DNA from: Acidobacteria bacterium 13_1_20CM_3_53_8
Lineage (GTDB): Bacteria > Acidobacteriota > Blastocatellia > Pyrinomonadales > Pyrinomonadaceae
DNA: 64,000 bases
Assembly (NCBI GenBank): GCA_001920415.1
Contig: MNJR01000141.1
Coordinates: forward strand, 1-64,000
Direction of reading: 5' to 3'
A program made the translations under genes and the position numbers. A model generated the notes under the pieces. That model searched no databases and was not told the DNA's origin. It worked only from the letters and a program-made list of their open reading frames with translations. Shown here piece after piece: positions 45,833-56,194 of the stretch (positions within the stretch are counted from its first letter, which is position 1; every line of letters starts with the position of its first letter).

Positions 45833-45865
45833 AACCGCGCTGGCTTGCATGAAGCCAGCGCGGTT
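45833..45865. repeat. REP-like 14-bp perfect hairpin
   Basis: AACCGCGCTGGCTT, loop GCATG, and the exact inverse. No T-run follows, so it is more like a REP unit than a terminator. It lies in the 271-nt divergent gap between larB and the ubiX-like gene. Confidence 0.7.
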
Positions 45866-46043
45866 ACTAAGATGCAATAAATAAGTGGCTCATTTTCTCT
45901 CAAGTGCTATGATGATAGGCAAGAGTTCAAGCAGCAAACGTTCAAGCGCGAAAACATTGGTGAGGTTTAATTTTGTCATTCTCTTCTCTCCTAAATGTGA
46001 GGTTTGATATGGCGGTTTAAGTTCGGAGTTTCCCAATAGTTTC

Positions 46044-46685
46044 ATGGAACTGACCGTAGGTATCACCGGAGCATCCGGCTCAATCTACGCCCACCGCACA
46101 CTAATACATTTAGCTGCGAGCGGCGTGGTCGAGCGCATCAATCTGATTATGTCGGAGTCTGCGCTGCTGGTGGCGCGCGTTGAGTTGGGCGCGGACTTGC
46201 GCGATGCGGATGCGCGGAAGGTCAACGAATGGCTAGGTCTTTCAGAAGATTCAAAGCTGATCCATTTTCATCGTCTTAACAACATGGCTGCGACGCCTTC
46301 TTCGGGGTCTCACGCGCAGGTGGGCATGATTATAGTGCCGTGCTCTATGGGCACGCTCGGCGCTATAGCTTCGGGCGCTGGCACGAACCTGATTCACCGC
46401 GCGGCTGATGTGACTCTGAAAGAAGGCAGAAAACTTGTCATAGTTCCGCGAGAAACTCCCTACAATGCCATTCATCTGGAAAACATGCTTAAGCTTGCGC
46501 ACGCAGGCGCGCGAATTCTTCCGGCAAGTCCGGGCTTCTATCACCGCCCGCAATCAATCGAAGCGCTCGTTGACCATCTTGTTTTCCGCATACTGGATCA
46601 GTTCGGCATACCGCATTCGAAAGCGACTGAATGGAAAGGGACTAGAGAGCAGACAGGCGAGCGTGTGACGGTCGAGGGCGACTGA
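46044..46685 (+). CDS. ubiX: UbiX-type flavin prenyltransferase
   Basis: 213 residues. GITGASGSIYAHRTL binds flavin; the central VPCSMGTLGAIASGAGTNLI, the phosphate-binding RAADVTLKEGRKLVIVPRET and the final LPASPGFYHRPQSI are typical. The enzyme prenylates FMN for UbiD-type decarboxylases. Here it probably serves menaquinone synthesis, since ubiA, mqnE and mqnD relatives follow on the same strand. Confidence 0.92.
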   Translation: MELTVGITGASGSIYAHRTLIHLAASGVVERINLIMSESALLVARVELGADLRDADARKVNEWLGLSEDSKLIHFHRLNNMAATPSSGSHAQVGMIIVPCSMGTLGAIASGAGTNLIHRAADVTLKEGRKLVIVPRETPYNAIHLENMLKLAHAGARILPASPGFYHRPQSIEALVDHLVFRILDQFGIPHSKATEWKGTREQTGERVTVEGD

Positions 46686-46833
46686 TATTAGGTTTTGGCA
46701 GAGTGCAAGAGGTTGCGCCTCGCCACTAGCAGATTGCAAAGCCTTATCACCAAAAATCATAAGCTTTTCACGCAGTTTTAAATGGCGCGGCCTTTGCTTT
46801 ATTGAAAGTCGAGGAGGTTGAGGCCGCGTGAAA

Positions 46834-46922
46834 AGCAGTTTTCAGTTTTTAGTTTTCAGTTTTCAGAAAGAACCTGAAGACTAATTTCTGAAAACTGAAA
46901 ACTAAAAACTGAAAACTGCTCT
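46834..46922. repeat. Heptamer hairpin, GTTTTCA family, copy 2
   Basis: AGCAGTTTTCAGTTTTTAGT and so on, inverse at 46888-46920. It ends about 20 nt before the ubiA-like ATG. It fills the gap 46686-46941, which has no gene. Confidence 0.85.
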
Positions 46923-46941
46923 TAAGCGCCTCTTAAAGATT

Positions 46942-47811
46942 ATGTTGACGGTTGCCAGAAACATTCGCACGACGCTCGAAATGATTAAGTTCGAGCATAC
47001 GCTCTTTGCGTTGCCTTTCGCTCTCTTGGGCGCGGTGTTGGCTGCGCGCGGGCTGCCACAACTGCAACAGATTTTCTGGATTACGCTTGCAATGTTCGGC
47101 GCGCGCTCCACAGCTATGGCATTCAATCGCATAGCTGACCGCGAGATTGATGCGCGCAACCCGCGCACGAAGATGCGCGCCATTCCTGCGGGCGCTCTTT
47201 CTGTCGGTTTCGTCTGGGCGTTTACTTTAATCTCTGCGGCGCTCTTCTTCTTCGCCTCAATGATGCTCAACCGCCTGACGCTCATACTCTCGCCCGTAGC
47301 GCTCGCAAGCGTATTGCTCTACTCCTACACGAAACGCTGGACGCTTCTCTCTCATCTAGTCCTGGGCTGGTGTCTGTCAATCGCACCGGCAGGCGCATGG
47401 ATAGCCATACGCGGCGCAATTGACAGCCCCGTGCCGCTTCTGCTTTCTCTGGTAGTCATGCTCTGGACTGCCGGGTTCGACGTGCTCTACGCCTGTCAGG
47501 ATTACGAGTTCGACCGCGAGGAAGGTCTGCATTCAATTCCGCGAACCTACGGCATCGAACGCGCCCTATGGATTTCAAGACTCTTCCACGCGCAAGCCTT
47601 CTCCACACTGGTTGCGCTATACTTTGTTTCGCACCTTGGATTGATTGCTCTGGTTGGAGTCCTTGCGACAGGCGCGTTGTTAATCTACCAGCACACGCTC
47701 GTGCGCGCAGATGATTTGAAGAGATTGAATGCGGCGTTCTTCACCACGAACGCTTTCGTCAGCGTCATACTCTTCGCCACTTTCGGCGCGGGCGTGCTCT
47801 TCAAATTTTGA
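46942..47811 (+). CDS. mqnP: UbiA-family prenyltransferase (probable MqnP)
   Basis: 289 residues with about eight helices. First Asp-rich motif [18 protein letters not shown] (about 54-72), second motif [18 protein letters not shown]. The N-terminal [20 protein letters not shown] is typical of the 4-hydroxybenzoate/MqnP group. It attaches a prenyl chain to the aromatic ring in the membrane. Context with mqnE/mqnD suggests the 1,4-dihydroxy-6-naphthoate substrate of the futalosine route; the symbol is by context. Confidence 0.85.
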   Translation: MLTVARNIRTTLEMIKFEHTLFALPFALLGAVLAARGLPQLQQIFWITLAMFGARSTAMAFNRIADREIDARNPRTKMRAIPAGALSVGFVWAFTLISAALFFFASMMLNRLTLILSPVALASVLLYSYTKRWTLLSHLVLGWCLSIAPAGAWIAIRGAIDSPVPLLLSLVVMLWTAGFDVLYACQDYEFDREEGLHSIPRTYGIERALWISRLFHAQAFSTLVALYFVSHLGLIALVGVLATGALLIYQHTLVRADDLKRLNAAFFTTNAFVSVILFATFGAGVLFKF

Positions 47812-47843
47812 AGCCGCTTTTTTTAGAGGAAAGGTAAAAGCAG

Positions 47844-48458
47844 ATGAGCACAAAGCTCGCAACGATAGAACAGGAAATCAACGGACTTGTGCTTCACGCC
47901 AAGCCTTTCACGAAGAAGTGGAGCGACGATGAGTTCTATGACTTCTGCATGCTCAACAAAGACCTGCGTATCGAACTCACGAGCGAAGGAGACCTCATCA
48001 TTATGTCGCCAACCGGAGGAGAGACTGGAAATCGCAATTTCAAACTGATTGTCAGCTTCGGCATCTGGGCTGAAAAGGACGGAACAGGTAAAGGCTTCGA
48101 TTCCTCGACCGTCTTTTCGCTTCCGAACGGCGCGAAACGCTCGCCCGATCTTGCGTGGGTGCGAAACGAGAGATGGAATCGGTTGACGAAGAAGCAGCGA
48201 GAGAAATTCCCTCCGCTCTGTCCTGATTTTGTCGTGGAGTTGCGGTCGCCATCCGATCCGCTCCGGTATTTGAAGAGCAAGATGCGAGAATACATAGAGA
48301 ACGGCGCACAGCTAGGCTGGTTGATTGATCCGTTTGAGAAGAAAGTTTATGTCTATCGTCCGAAATCTGCTGTTGAAGTGCTCGATAATCCTGAGAAGAT
48401 TTCCGGCAAGCCGCTCCTGCGCGGATTTGTTCTGGACGTGCGGACACTCTGGGAATGA
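47844..48458 (+). CDS. Uma2-family (DUF820) endonuclease-like protein
   Basis: 204 residues. [40 protein letters not shown], the PD strand in [17 protein letters not shown] and the E-x-R strand [20 protein letters not shown] make the PD-(D/E)xK-like core. It has the Q-like tail typical of the group ([20 protein letters not shown]). It sits within the menaquinone cluster and has no obvious link to it. Confidence 0.87.
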   Translation: MSTKLATIEQEINGLVLHAKPFTKKWSDDEFYDFCMLNKDLRIELTSEGDLIIMSPTGGETGNRNFKLIVSFGIWAEKDGTGKGFDSSTVFSLPNGAKRSPDLAWVRNERWNRLTKKQREKFPPLCPDFVVELRSPSDPLRYLKSKMREYIENGAQLGWLIDPFEKKVYVYRPKSAVEVLDNPEKISGKPLLRGFVLDVRTLWE

Positions 48459-48543
48459 GAGCAGTTTTCAGTTTTCAGTTTTCAGAAGAAGAGCGAGCAA
48501 GCTTTTTACTGAAAACTGAAAACCAAAAACTGAAAACTGCTCT
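48459..48543. repeat. Heptamer hairpin, GTTTTCA family, copy 3
   Basis: Three tandem GTTTTCA words, 27-nt spacer, and inverse TGAAAAC/CAAAAAC words. The right arm ends 11 nt before the mqnE ATG. The mqnE frame stays open through the repeat, which would give a false upstream start at 48455. Confidence 0.87.
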
Positions 48544-48553
48544 TAATAAGGCT

Positions 48554-49666
<1,113 letters not shown>

Positions 49667-49687
49667 TCAATAATCTTAGCTAAAGAC

Positions 49688-50275
49688 ATGAGGAAATTTC
49701 TTCTAACCATATTCGTTTTGTGTAGTCTTACGGCTGTAACCTTCCCTCAACGGGCTAACAACCATACAGCAAATGATGATGTGCTAATCTCCAAAGGACA
49801 TCCAACCGTTTACATTACGTTTGAGCGTTACGGTAAAGCCATTGATATTTCTCAATCTCGTTTAGCCGAACCCGGTAATGCCACTCTATCGAGACAGCGA
49901 GGTCGAGACGTTTGGCTACGCCTTCACAATAACACCAGATGGATAATTGAGATTAATACTTGGAGCTTTTATCTTATTCGCCAGCCTAACGGCTCCTTTG
50001 GTCTTAATGATGGAATGGAAGCAAATATCATTTACGGAGTTTTAGAAGGAGACGGGAGGCTAGTGCCTTATGGCGGAGATAGCTTCTCTAATTCGTGGCT
50101 TCCGCCGGGACATTCAGTCCTCTTTAGCGTGAGGCGAGATCACTTGTCTAATAATCGCTCTATCTTTGTTGCTTTCAGGTACGAATGGGAGAGCGAGCAT
50201 GGATTTGCCGATGGTTCAGAGCCAACTCATCGCGCTGAATTTGACAGTTACCATCTACCTGAAAATGAGCATTAG
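49688..50275 (+). CDS. Predicted secreted protein of unknown function
   Basis: 195 residues with a signal peptide ([22 protein letters not shown]). The mature part is rich in Asn and aromatic residues ([40 protein letters not shown]), like an Ig-type beta sandwich. I do not recognise the family. It sits between mqnE and mqnD; the base composition is somewhat AT-richer than its neighbours, which may mean later insertion. Confidence 0.65.
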   Translation: MRKFLLTIFVLCSLTAVTFPQRANNHTANDDVLISKGHPTVYITFERYGKAIDISQSRLAEPGNATLSRQRGRDVWLRLHNNTRWIIEINTWSFYLIRQPNGSFGLNDGMEANIIYGVLEGDGRLVPYGGDSFSNSWLPPGHSVLFSVRRDHLSNNRSIFVAFRYEWESEHGFADGSEPTHRAEFDSYHLPENEH

Positions 50276-50357
50276 AGAGATGCGCCGCGAATACAGGTTC
50301 GATTACAGCAGAGCAAAACCAAATCGCTTCGTAAGTCAAATATCTCCGACTATTTTA

Positions 50358-51212
50358 ATGAATAAGACAACCGCAACTGAAACACGCACAATCACTGTAG
50401 CGCATTCGCCCGATTCGGATGATGCATTTATGTTTTACGGGCTGGCGACGAATAAGCTGGATACGGGCGAGCTTCGTTTCGAGCACGTTCTGAAGGATAT
50501 TCAGACTTTGAACGAAGAGGCGCGGCGAGGAACTTATGATGTGACGGCGATAAGCTTTCATGCTTACGCTTACATAGCAGAAAAATATGCTCTCTTGCCG
50601 CACGGGGCTAGCATTGGCGATAACTACGGGCCGATTGTAGTGGCGCGCGAAGCGCACGCGCCCGCAGATTTGCAGAACTTGAAAGTCGCCGTTCCGGGCG
50701 AGTTGACGAGCGCGTTTCTGGCGCTACGCATCTTCAATCCGTCGTTCGAGTACGAAGTCATCCCGTTCGATCAGATAATCGAAGCCGTGCAGGAAGGACT
50801 GGCGGATGCAGGACTGTTGATTCACGAAGGGCAACTCTTCTACAAAAATCTTGGGCTTCATAAAGTGATTGACCTGGGCGAGTGGTGGCACGAGCGCACT
50901 GGGCTGCCGCTGCCAATGGGAGGCAACGCCATACGGCGCGAGTTGGGCGAGGAGTTGATGCGAAAGGTTTCTGGCTATTTGCACGAGAGCATTCGCTATT
51001 CGCTTGAACATCGTGAAGACGCGCTTCGTTACGCGATGCAGTTTGCGCGCGACATGGACACGCGACTGGCGGATCGCTTCGTGGCGATGTGGGTCAACGA
51101 TTTGACGCTGGATTATACGGAGCGCGGGCGCGAGGCTGTGCGACGACTTCTAGAAGAGGGTTACGAGCGCGGCATCATTCCGAATCGTGTCGAGGTTGAT
51201 TTCGTAGAGTAG
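50358..51212 (+). CDS. mqnD: MqnA/MqnD-family menaquinone protein, probably MqnD
   Basis: 284 residues from ATG 50358; the open frame upstream overlaps the previous gene and is not conserved in character. It has the periplasmic-binding-protein fold of this family: [19 protein letters not shown] at the N-terminus, [36 protein letters not shown], and [20 protein letters not shown]. The [11 protein letters not shown] segment corresponds to the SPCPND-F-F pattern of 1,4-dihydroxy-6-naphthoate synthase. MqnA (chorismate dehydratase) is the close alternative. With mqnE upstream it supports the futalosine route. Confidence 0.8.
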   Translation: MNKTTATETRTITVAHSPDSDDAFMFYGLATNKLDTGELRFEHVLKDIQTLNEEARRGTYDVTAISFHAYAYIAEKYALLPHGASIGDNYGPIVVAREAHAPADLQNLKVAVPGELTSAFLALRIFNPSFEYEVIPFDQIIEAVQEGLADAGLLIHEGQLFYKNLGLHKVIDLGEWWHERTGLPLPMGGNAIRRELGEELMRKVSGYLHESIRYSLEHREDALRYAMQFARDMDTRLADRFVAMWVNDLTLDYTERGREAVRRLLEEGYERGIIPNRVEVDFVE

Positions 51213-51330
51213 CTTATAGCTGATTGCTTGCGACCAAGTACGAGTCAGTACCGGTTCGGAGGGAGAAAGATAGTACACGCCTTGCAGGCGTGAATTGAAA
51301 ATTAAAAACTGATTCGTCGTTAAGATAAAT

Positions 51331-51380
51331 GGAGGATGCGCGAGATGAGAAATATTCATCTCGCGCATCCTCCGCTTTTA
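51331..51380. terminator. Strong bidirectional terminator, 18-bp perfect stem
   Basis: GGAGGATGCGCGAGATGA, loop GAAATAT, and its exact inverse, followed by GCTTTTAT on + and preceded by ATTTATC on the same strand (AT-rich on both sides). It separates the convergent mqnD gene and the degenerate AAA+ gene. A small CACGCC/GGCGTG hairpin lies at 51274-51290. Confidence 0.8.
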
Positions 51381-51453
51381 TGAGGGCTTCTAGGTTACGC
51401 CTGTCTATAAAGAAGTGGGAGACAGGAGGCACCCTAATTTCACAGAGGGATTT

Positions 51454-52062
51454 CTAGCTTGCCACTGCGAAACGACTGGGGTGAGATTCGAGTAATTCCT
51501 CCTCTTTCAATGCTTCTATCACACGCTCGGCGGCCAGCGAGATGCTGCCAAGAGTCTGCGCAAGATTCCACTCAACAATAAAGTGTGGCACGAGCCTTAC
51601 AAGCGGCCTCTGCGTGACCGTGATGATGCGACAAGCTACGGGGCGCGGAAACGGATCGCCCACTGGCGTGTATCGTCCTGTCTCGACTATACGAGTGAGT
51701 ACGCGCTGAGCGGCTGGCGAAAGCTTTTCGATGTTTGTAATGAAAAGCGTGCCTGTGCCAGCCGCAGCCAGAAGTCCTATCCCATGTTTTATGGGGAGCG
51801 CGACGCCGCCCGTAGCTCCGCCCAGAAGGAGCGACGCGCGGTCGCCGCGCTCGTCATCGGCAAGTTGGCGGCCATCAAGCTCCTCCCACAAGCTCGCCCG
51901 TCCACTTAGTCCGTGCAGCAACGTGGCCGCTCTACGTTGCGCTTGCGCTCGCGCGCTATAGAGGTTCACGGGAAGACGGGATGCCGCCAGTCGCCGACAT
52001 GAGGACCTGAATCTCTCAACGTCAACGCGACGCTCAGAAATTGTCTCAAGAAGATGTTTCAT
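51454..52062 (-). CDS. Degenerate sigma-54 AAA+ domain protein
   Basis: 202 residues from ATG 52062, whose A is shared with the stop of the upstream peptide gene (TAATG). The part GTGTLFITNIEKLSPAAQRV to PVACRIITVTQRPL aligns in order with the Walker B and sensor I region of sigma-54 activators (TLFLDEI, IIAATNRDL), but the acidic DE is replaced by TN. Walker A and the GAFTGA loop are absent, and no HTH is seen. It cannot hydrolyse ATP. It may be a dominant-negative partner of a full activator, or a decaying gene. A full-length TPR-sigma-54 activator lies just upstream on the same strand. Confidence 0.7.
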   Translation of the reverse strand: MKHLLETISERRVDVERFRSSCRRLAASRLPVNLYSARAQAQRRAATLLHGLSGRASLWEELDGRQLADDERGDRASLLLGGATGGVALPIKHGIGLLAAAGTGTLFITNIEKLSPAAQRVLTRIVETGRYTPVGDPFPRPVACRIITVTQRPLVRLVPHFIVEWNLAQTLGSISLAAERVIEALKEEELLESHPSRFAVAS

Positions 52063-52280
52063 TATAAGGGGATGATTTCTGCAATGATTGTGATTATGTC
52101 TGTGATGCCGGGAATCTCTGTCGGCCCACATAGCTGCGCGCCCGGAATCTCTGTAGGGCCGTCAGTGGATGCGGGCGGCGTATTGGTAATGCCCGGAATC
52201 TCTGTAGGGCCAGCGAAAGCTGTCTGCGAGCCTATGCCTAGGACGGCAGCAAGCATGACAACTGAAATAAACCTTCTCAT
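52062..52280 (-). CDS. Small secreted peptide with GPTEIPG repeats
   Basis: 72 residues. Signal peptide MRRFISVVMLAAVLGIGSQT then AFA|GP. The mature part of about 49 residues has three copies of GPTEIPG (one directly at the cleavage site, then after STD and after QLC), a single Cys, and a hydrophobic end (ITDIITIIAEIIPL). GAGAGG-type ribosome site about 11 nt upstream. Stop and next start overlap (TAATG), so translation of the degenerate AAA+ gene is coupled to it. The repeat-bearing secreted peptide next to a regulator could be a signal precursor or a surface peptide; I recognise no family. Confidence 0.65.
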   Translation of the reverse strand: MRRFISVVMLAAVLGIGSQTAFAGPTEIPGITNTPPASTDGPTEIPGAQLCGPTEIPGITDIITIIAEIIPL

Positions 52281-52760
52281 CTCTACGATACCTCTCAAGT
52301 TGGGAGTCAAGTTTTCAAGCAGCCTTTCGTCCAAGCCACCTTTATTATTTCGCACGGCTCTTATTAACAAGAGGCGTGCCAGATGCTCTGGACACACTCG
52401 GAATTCACACGAAAGGCCTTGGTTTACAGGCTTTCATGCATATCGGCTGACTCTAGAGCAAGCTGTGCGAGTGACAGGATTTTTGCTTACTAATTACAGA
52501 GTTATGAGGCTCACGATGCAGCTAACTCGTCTCTTATTAGTCGGTTGAATCGTGTGCAGACTATTTTGCGTGAAGTGCAAAATTTTTTGCGTTTTTAATA
52601 CCGGAATATTAGAGAAGGAATGAGGGCGGCAGCGATGAGGGATGAAATAAGCAAGAAGGGGTAAGAGGGTAAATGGGTAAATGGGAAAAAGGAAAAAGGA
52701 AGAAAGCAGTTCCGTATTATCCTTTCCCCTCTTTCCCTCTTCCCCTTTTCCCCCTTCTTT
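52281..52760. other. Gene-poor gap with GGGGAAAA-type hairpin at 52660-52758
   Basis: The gap holds the promoter of the peptide operon and, at its right end, a tandem-word hairpin: GGTAAATGGGTAAATGGG and its inverse CTTTCCCTCTTCCCCTTTTC. No supported ORF; a + frame over 52054-52548 is the antisense of the GPTEIPG gene and lacks coding features. Confidence 0.6.
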
Positions 52761-55700
52761 TCATCCTTCTTCTTCGTCGTTGCCGGGTTGGTGGGCGATG
52801 TGAAAGCGGCGCAGTTTGTAATCGAGCGTCTGGCGGCGCAGCCCTAATTGGTCTGCCGCGCGCGTGACGTTGCCGTTGTGGCGTGCGAGCGCTTCTGTCA
52901 ACAGTTGGCGCTCGACCTCTATCAGAATCTCTTTGATATTTATCTGCTTGGAGAAGTCCAGGTTGAAATGTACTGGCGCTGGCGTCGCAGCCGAGTTGAG
53001 AATGTCTGACGAGAGCGATTCTGCGCCAACGTACTGCCCGTCTTCTGCGAAGACCACTATGCGTTCAATCTCGCTCTTCAATTGGCGAACGTTGCCCGGC
53101 CACTGGTAGCGCGCAAGATAACCCATAGCCTCCGGCGTTATCCCTGCCAACTGACGATTGTTGCGCCGGCATGTGTCTTCCAGAAAGTATGAGACCAGAA
53201 GCGGTATGTCTTCGGTGCGGTCGCGCAAAGGGGGAATTTTTATGACGAATGTGTTCAGACGATAGTAAAGGTCTTCACGGAAGCGACCTTGACGAACGTC
53301 CTGTTCCAGATCGCGGTTCGTTGCAGCGATTACACGAACATCAACTTTTCTTGGGTTCTCGCCCAGAGGCATTATCTCGCCGCCTTGAAGGAAGCGAAGC
53401 AGCTTGGGCTGAATCTCACTCGGCAGGTCGCCTATCTCATCCAGAAAGAGCGTGCCGCCTTCGGCAGCGCGTATGATGCCGCGCTGGTCGTTAATCGCTC
53501 CTGTAAAACTTCCTTTCTTGTGGCCGAATAGCTGGCTCTCGGCCAACTCGCGCGGCGCTGCCGTGCAGTTGAAAGGCAGGAAGATTTTTTCCCTACGATT
53601 GCTCTCTTCGTGAAGCGATTGCGCTATGATCTCTTTGCCCGTGCCCGATTCTCCCAGAAGAAGAATCGTAGCGTCTGAATCCTTTAACCGCTCCATTCTA
53701 GCCAGCACGTCACGCATCACGAAACTCGCGGCTATTACCTTCTGGAAACGATTCTGCGCGTCCGGCAGCGCAAGAGGATTGAACGGGCGCGCGCGTCGCA
53801 TATCCGTGCGCAGATCAATCATCTGAAGCGCGAGTCGAGCGCAGCCAATAAGCGCTTCAAGAATCTCTGCGCGGCGCTCGGACACAGTAGCAGGCGCGCG
53901 CAGATAAAGAACGAAAGCGCCGCCGCTTCGTCTGGGCGCGAGCGTGTGGCAGTGGTCTGCTACGGGAGCACGCGCATGAAATGCTCGCTCCTCTTTACCT
54001 GAACGGCCAGCGGCTCGCTCCTTCGCAAGATGTTGCGCGATTGCTGCGGATGCGTGCTCGCGCCCCGCTTCGTCCAAATCAATCGTTGCCTGCGCGTACA
54101 GTTGGCCTTCATCGTCTGCGGCGAAGATTGCAGCAGCGTCCGCGCCCAGAGCCTGCTTGGCTGCGAACATCAGTTCGCGCAGCACGCGCTCGCGCCCCGA
54201 TGCGGCTTGAAGAACCTGCATGACGAGCGGCGCAACATCGGGCGGCACGAGGCTTATTGATGCTGGTTGAGCTAGCTGCCATGCGGGTGTCTTATCGGAT
54301 GCGCGCTGAGCTTCGCGCTCAGAGCGTTCTGCATCAAGTTGCGCGCCGAGTTTGTGGAACTGCTCAGCCGCTTCTGTGAAGCGCTCGAAAGCCTGCGCGT
54401 GCTCGCCGCGCCTGACCAGACTCTCGCCGTGCTCGAAGACGGTCACGGCTGTCTGGTAGGCCGCGTTCATAGAACGGAAGACCTCTTCGGCCTGCTTGAA
54501 AAGGCGCTCGCCGCGCGACGGATCGCGGCGTCGCGACGTGAACGCTGCTATGTTCTTCTGAACGAGCGCGTCCAGATACGGATAAGGAAGTTGCTCCAAC
54601 TCTTCCTGAGCGACCTTTGCCCAATCCTCCGCAGGCATCCACTTGTCGCTGCGACGATAGCCCTCGGCCATCAAGATGGCCGCCTCGCTAGCAAGCCTCT
54701 CATCTTTAATCTCGCGCGCAAGTTCGCGTGCGTTGCGCGCGTAAGTTAGAGCAAGATGAGTATTGCGCGCCATCAACCAGAGGCGAGAGAGAGAACAGAG
54801 CGCCTGCGTCTCATCCTTTTTGCTATTAAGCTCTTTCGCTCGCGCGAGCGCAAAGCGAAGATGTTCATTGGCCTCTTTCGTTCTGCCCTGATGCGCGCGC
54901 AGATTGCCGAGCGTCTCAGTCCACTCGCCCTCCCACAGCCTGTGCTCAACGCGACGCGCAATTTCGAGCGCCTGCTGAATGTGACTCTCCGCCTCAGACC
55001 ATTCACCCGTGTAGATACTGATGACAGCAAGGTTGTTGTAGACAATGCCCGTCAGATGATCGCTTGGCGCGCTCGCCAGATGATCGAGCGCGCGTCGGAG
55101 TGAGTTAGCCGCTTCGTAGAAATTCCCTTGAAGCAGTTGCATCACGCCCTGATTGGTCTGAAGACGTGCGCGCGTTACTTCGTCCGTTGTGTTCCGAAGC
55201 AGACGCAGAGCGCGGCGATAACACATCCCGGCCTCGTCAACGTCGCCTTCCTGTCGCGCAACCAGCCCAAGGTTCATGTAAGAGATAGCCACCGAGCGAT
55301 CTTTCCTTGCTCGTCGTCCCCACTCGATTGCAAGCTCGTAATGCTCGCGCGCAAGCGCAATCTCATCAAGCGCCCAATAGGCTCTGCCCAGAGAGTGATA
55401 AGCGCGCGCAAGGTTAACCACGTCGCCCGTCGGCTCAAGTATCTCTTTGGCGCGATTAAGTAGAGTTACAGAGCGTGGGAAATCGTCCTGCCAGTAGGCG
55501 TGCGAGCCGAATGCCACGAGCAGTTGGCCGCGCAAGTGAGTTGGAAGATTATCCAGATTACGAACGTCGTAAGGAGCCAGCACATCGTCGGCATCATCGT
55601 AGTGACTCAGCCCCTCGTAAACTTCCGCGAGTTGTACGCGAGCCTGCACGCCGCGCTCGCTCTCGGCCACATCATGCCCGCTTCCAATCAGATCGAGCAG

Positions 55701-55799
55701 CAGTTTTTGCGCGCCCTTCAAATCGCCGCGATCTGTTGACTGTTGAGCGCGGACAAGAAGCTCTGACCGGGCAGAATCGTTAGCGAAAATCTGTGACAT
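52761..55799 (-). CDS. TPR-GAF-sigma-54 activator (large)
   Basis: 1012 residues. Residues 1-520 are about ten TPR-like repeats (for example AYHSLGRAYWALDEIALARE, YNNLAVISIYTGEWSEAESH). A GAF-type domain follows (about 545-690), then AAA+ with GESGTGKE, contact loop GSFTGA (Ser variant), TLFLDEIGDLP and FREDLYYRLN, and a C-terminal Fis-type HTH (HNGNVTRAADQLGLRRQTLD). There is no receiver, so input is likely through protein contact at the TPRs, or a ligand at GAF. The peptide-AAA+ pair downstream on the same strand may be a target or partner. Confidence 0.88.
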   Translation of the reverse strand: MSQIFANDSARSELLVRAQQSTDRGDLKGAQKLLLDLIGSGHDVAESERGVQARVQLAEVYEGLSHYDDADDVLAPYDVRNLDNLPTHLRGQLLVAFGSHAYWQDDFPRSVTLLNRAKEILEPTGDVVNLARAYHSLGRAYWALDEIALAREHYELAIEWGRRARKDRSVAISYMNLGLVARQEGDVDEAGMCYRRALRLLRNTTDEVTRARLQTNQGVMQLLQGNFYEAANSLRRALDHLASAPSDHLTGIVYNNLAVISIYTGEWSEAESHIQQALEIARRVEHRLWEGEWTETLGNLRAHQGRTKEANEHLRFALARAKELNSKKDETQALCSLSRLWLMARNTHLALTYARNARELAREIKDERLASEAAILMAEGYRRSDKWMPAEDWAKVAQEELEQLPYPYLDALVQKNIAAFTSRRRDPSRGERLFKQAEEVFRSMNAAYQTAVTVFEHGESLVRRGEHAQAFERFTEAAEQFHKLGAQLDAERSEREAQRASDKTPAWQLAQPASISLVPPDVAPLVMQVLQAASGRERVLRELMFAAKQALGADAAAIFAADDEGQLYAQATIDLDEAGREHASAAIAQHLAKERAAGRSGKEERAFHARAPVADHCHTLAPRRSGGAFVLYLRAPATVSERRAEILEALIGCARLALQMIDLRTDMRRARPFNPLALPDAQNRFQKVIAASFVMRDVLARMERLKDSDATILLLGESGTGKEIIAQSLHEESNRREKIFLPFNCTAAPRELAESQLFGHKKGSFTGAINDQRGIIRAAEGGTLFLDEIGDLPSEIQPKLLRFLQGGEIMPLGENPRKVDVRVIAATNRDLEQDVRQGRFREDLYYRLNTFVIKIPPLRDRTEDIPLLVSYFLEDTCRRNNRQLAGITPEAMGYLARYQWPGNVRQLKSEIERIVVFAEDGQYVGAESLSSDILNSAATPAPVHFNLDFSKQINIKEILIEVERQLLTEALARHNGNVTRAADQLGLRRQTLDYKLRRFHIAHQPGNDEEEG

Positions 55800-55904
55800 C
55801 GAAAACGTTAAAGGACTGGGAAACTAACTCAACCTAAGCAGGGCCGGGCACCAGAAAAGCTGGCGGTGAGTATAGCACAGCAGAAGAGCGAGGCGGAAGC
55901 AGGA

Positions 55905-56070
55905 AGAAGAGACGCGGAGACACGGAGACGCGGGGAGTGGGAGACCGAGGAGACACGGCGAGAAAGAGAGAAGCTGTTTGGTTTTATCTCCGCGTCGCCT
56001 CGGTCTCCGCGTCCCCGCGTCTGTTCTTCCCCGCGTCGCCTCGGTCTCCCACTCTCCGCGTCGTCTCTTT
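55905..56070. repeat. Octamer hairpin, GACGCGGA family, upstream of the TonB-domain gene
   Basis: AGACGCGGAGACACGGAGAC with the following words, and the inverse CGTCGCCTCGGTCTCC words. It lies in the 395-nt divergent gap 55800-56194. The TonB-domain frame is open through it, which would give a false early start. Confidence 0.8.
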
Positions 56071-56194
56071 TCTCTGGCAACACGCGGCGCAAGTGCGGCA
56101 TCTGAATGGTTTGCATCTTCCGCGTGGCGAGATTTTGGGTAGGCCATCTTTCGCCGTTTTCGATTATAATCTTCCGACGAGAACTGAAGTTTTT

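Noticed and set aside
48455-48553. Upstream start for mqnE
   Set aside because: The extra residues are translated GTTTTCA repeat; MqnE homology begins at the ATG 48554.
52054-52548. Plus-strand ORF with MPGISVGP-type repeats
   Set aside because: It is the antisense of the GPTEIPG peptide gene, which has the better signal peptide, ribosome site and coupling to the next gene.
55937-56194. Upstream extension of the TonB-domain gene
   Set aside because: The frame is open, but it translates the GACGCGGA hairpin; the signal peptide begins at 56195.
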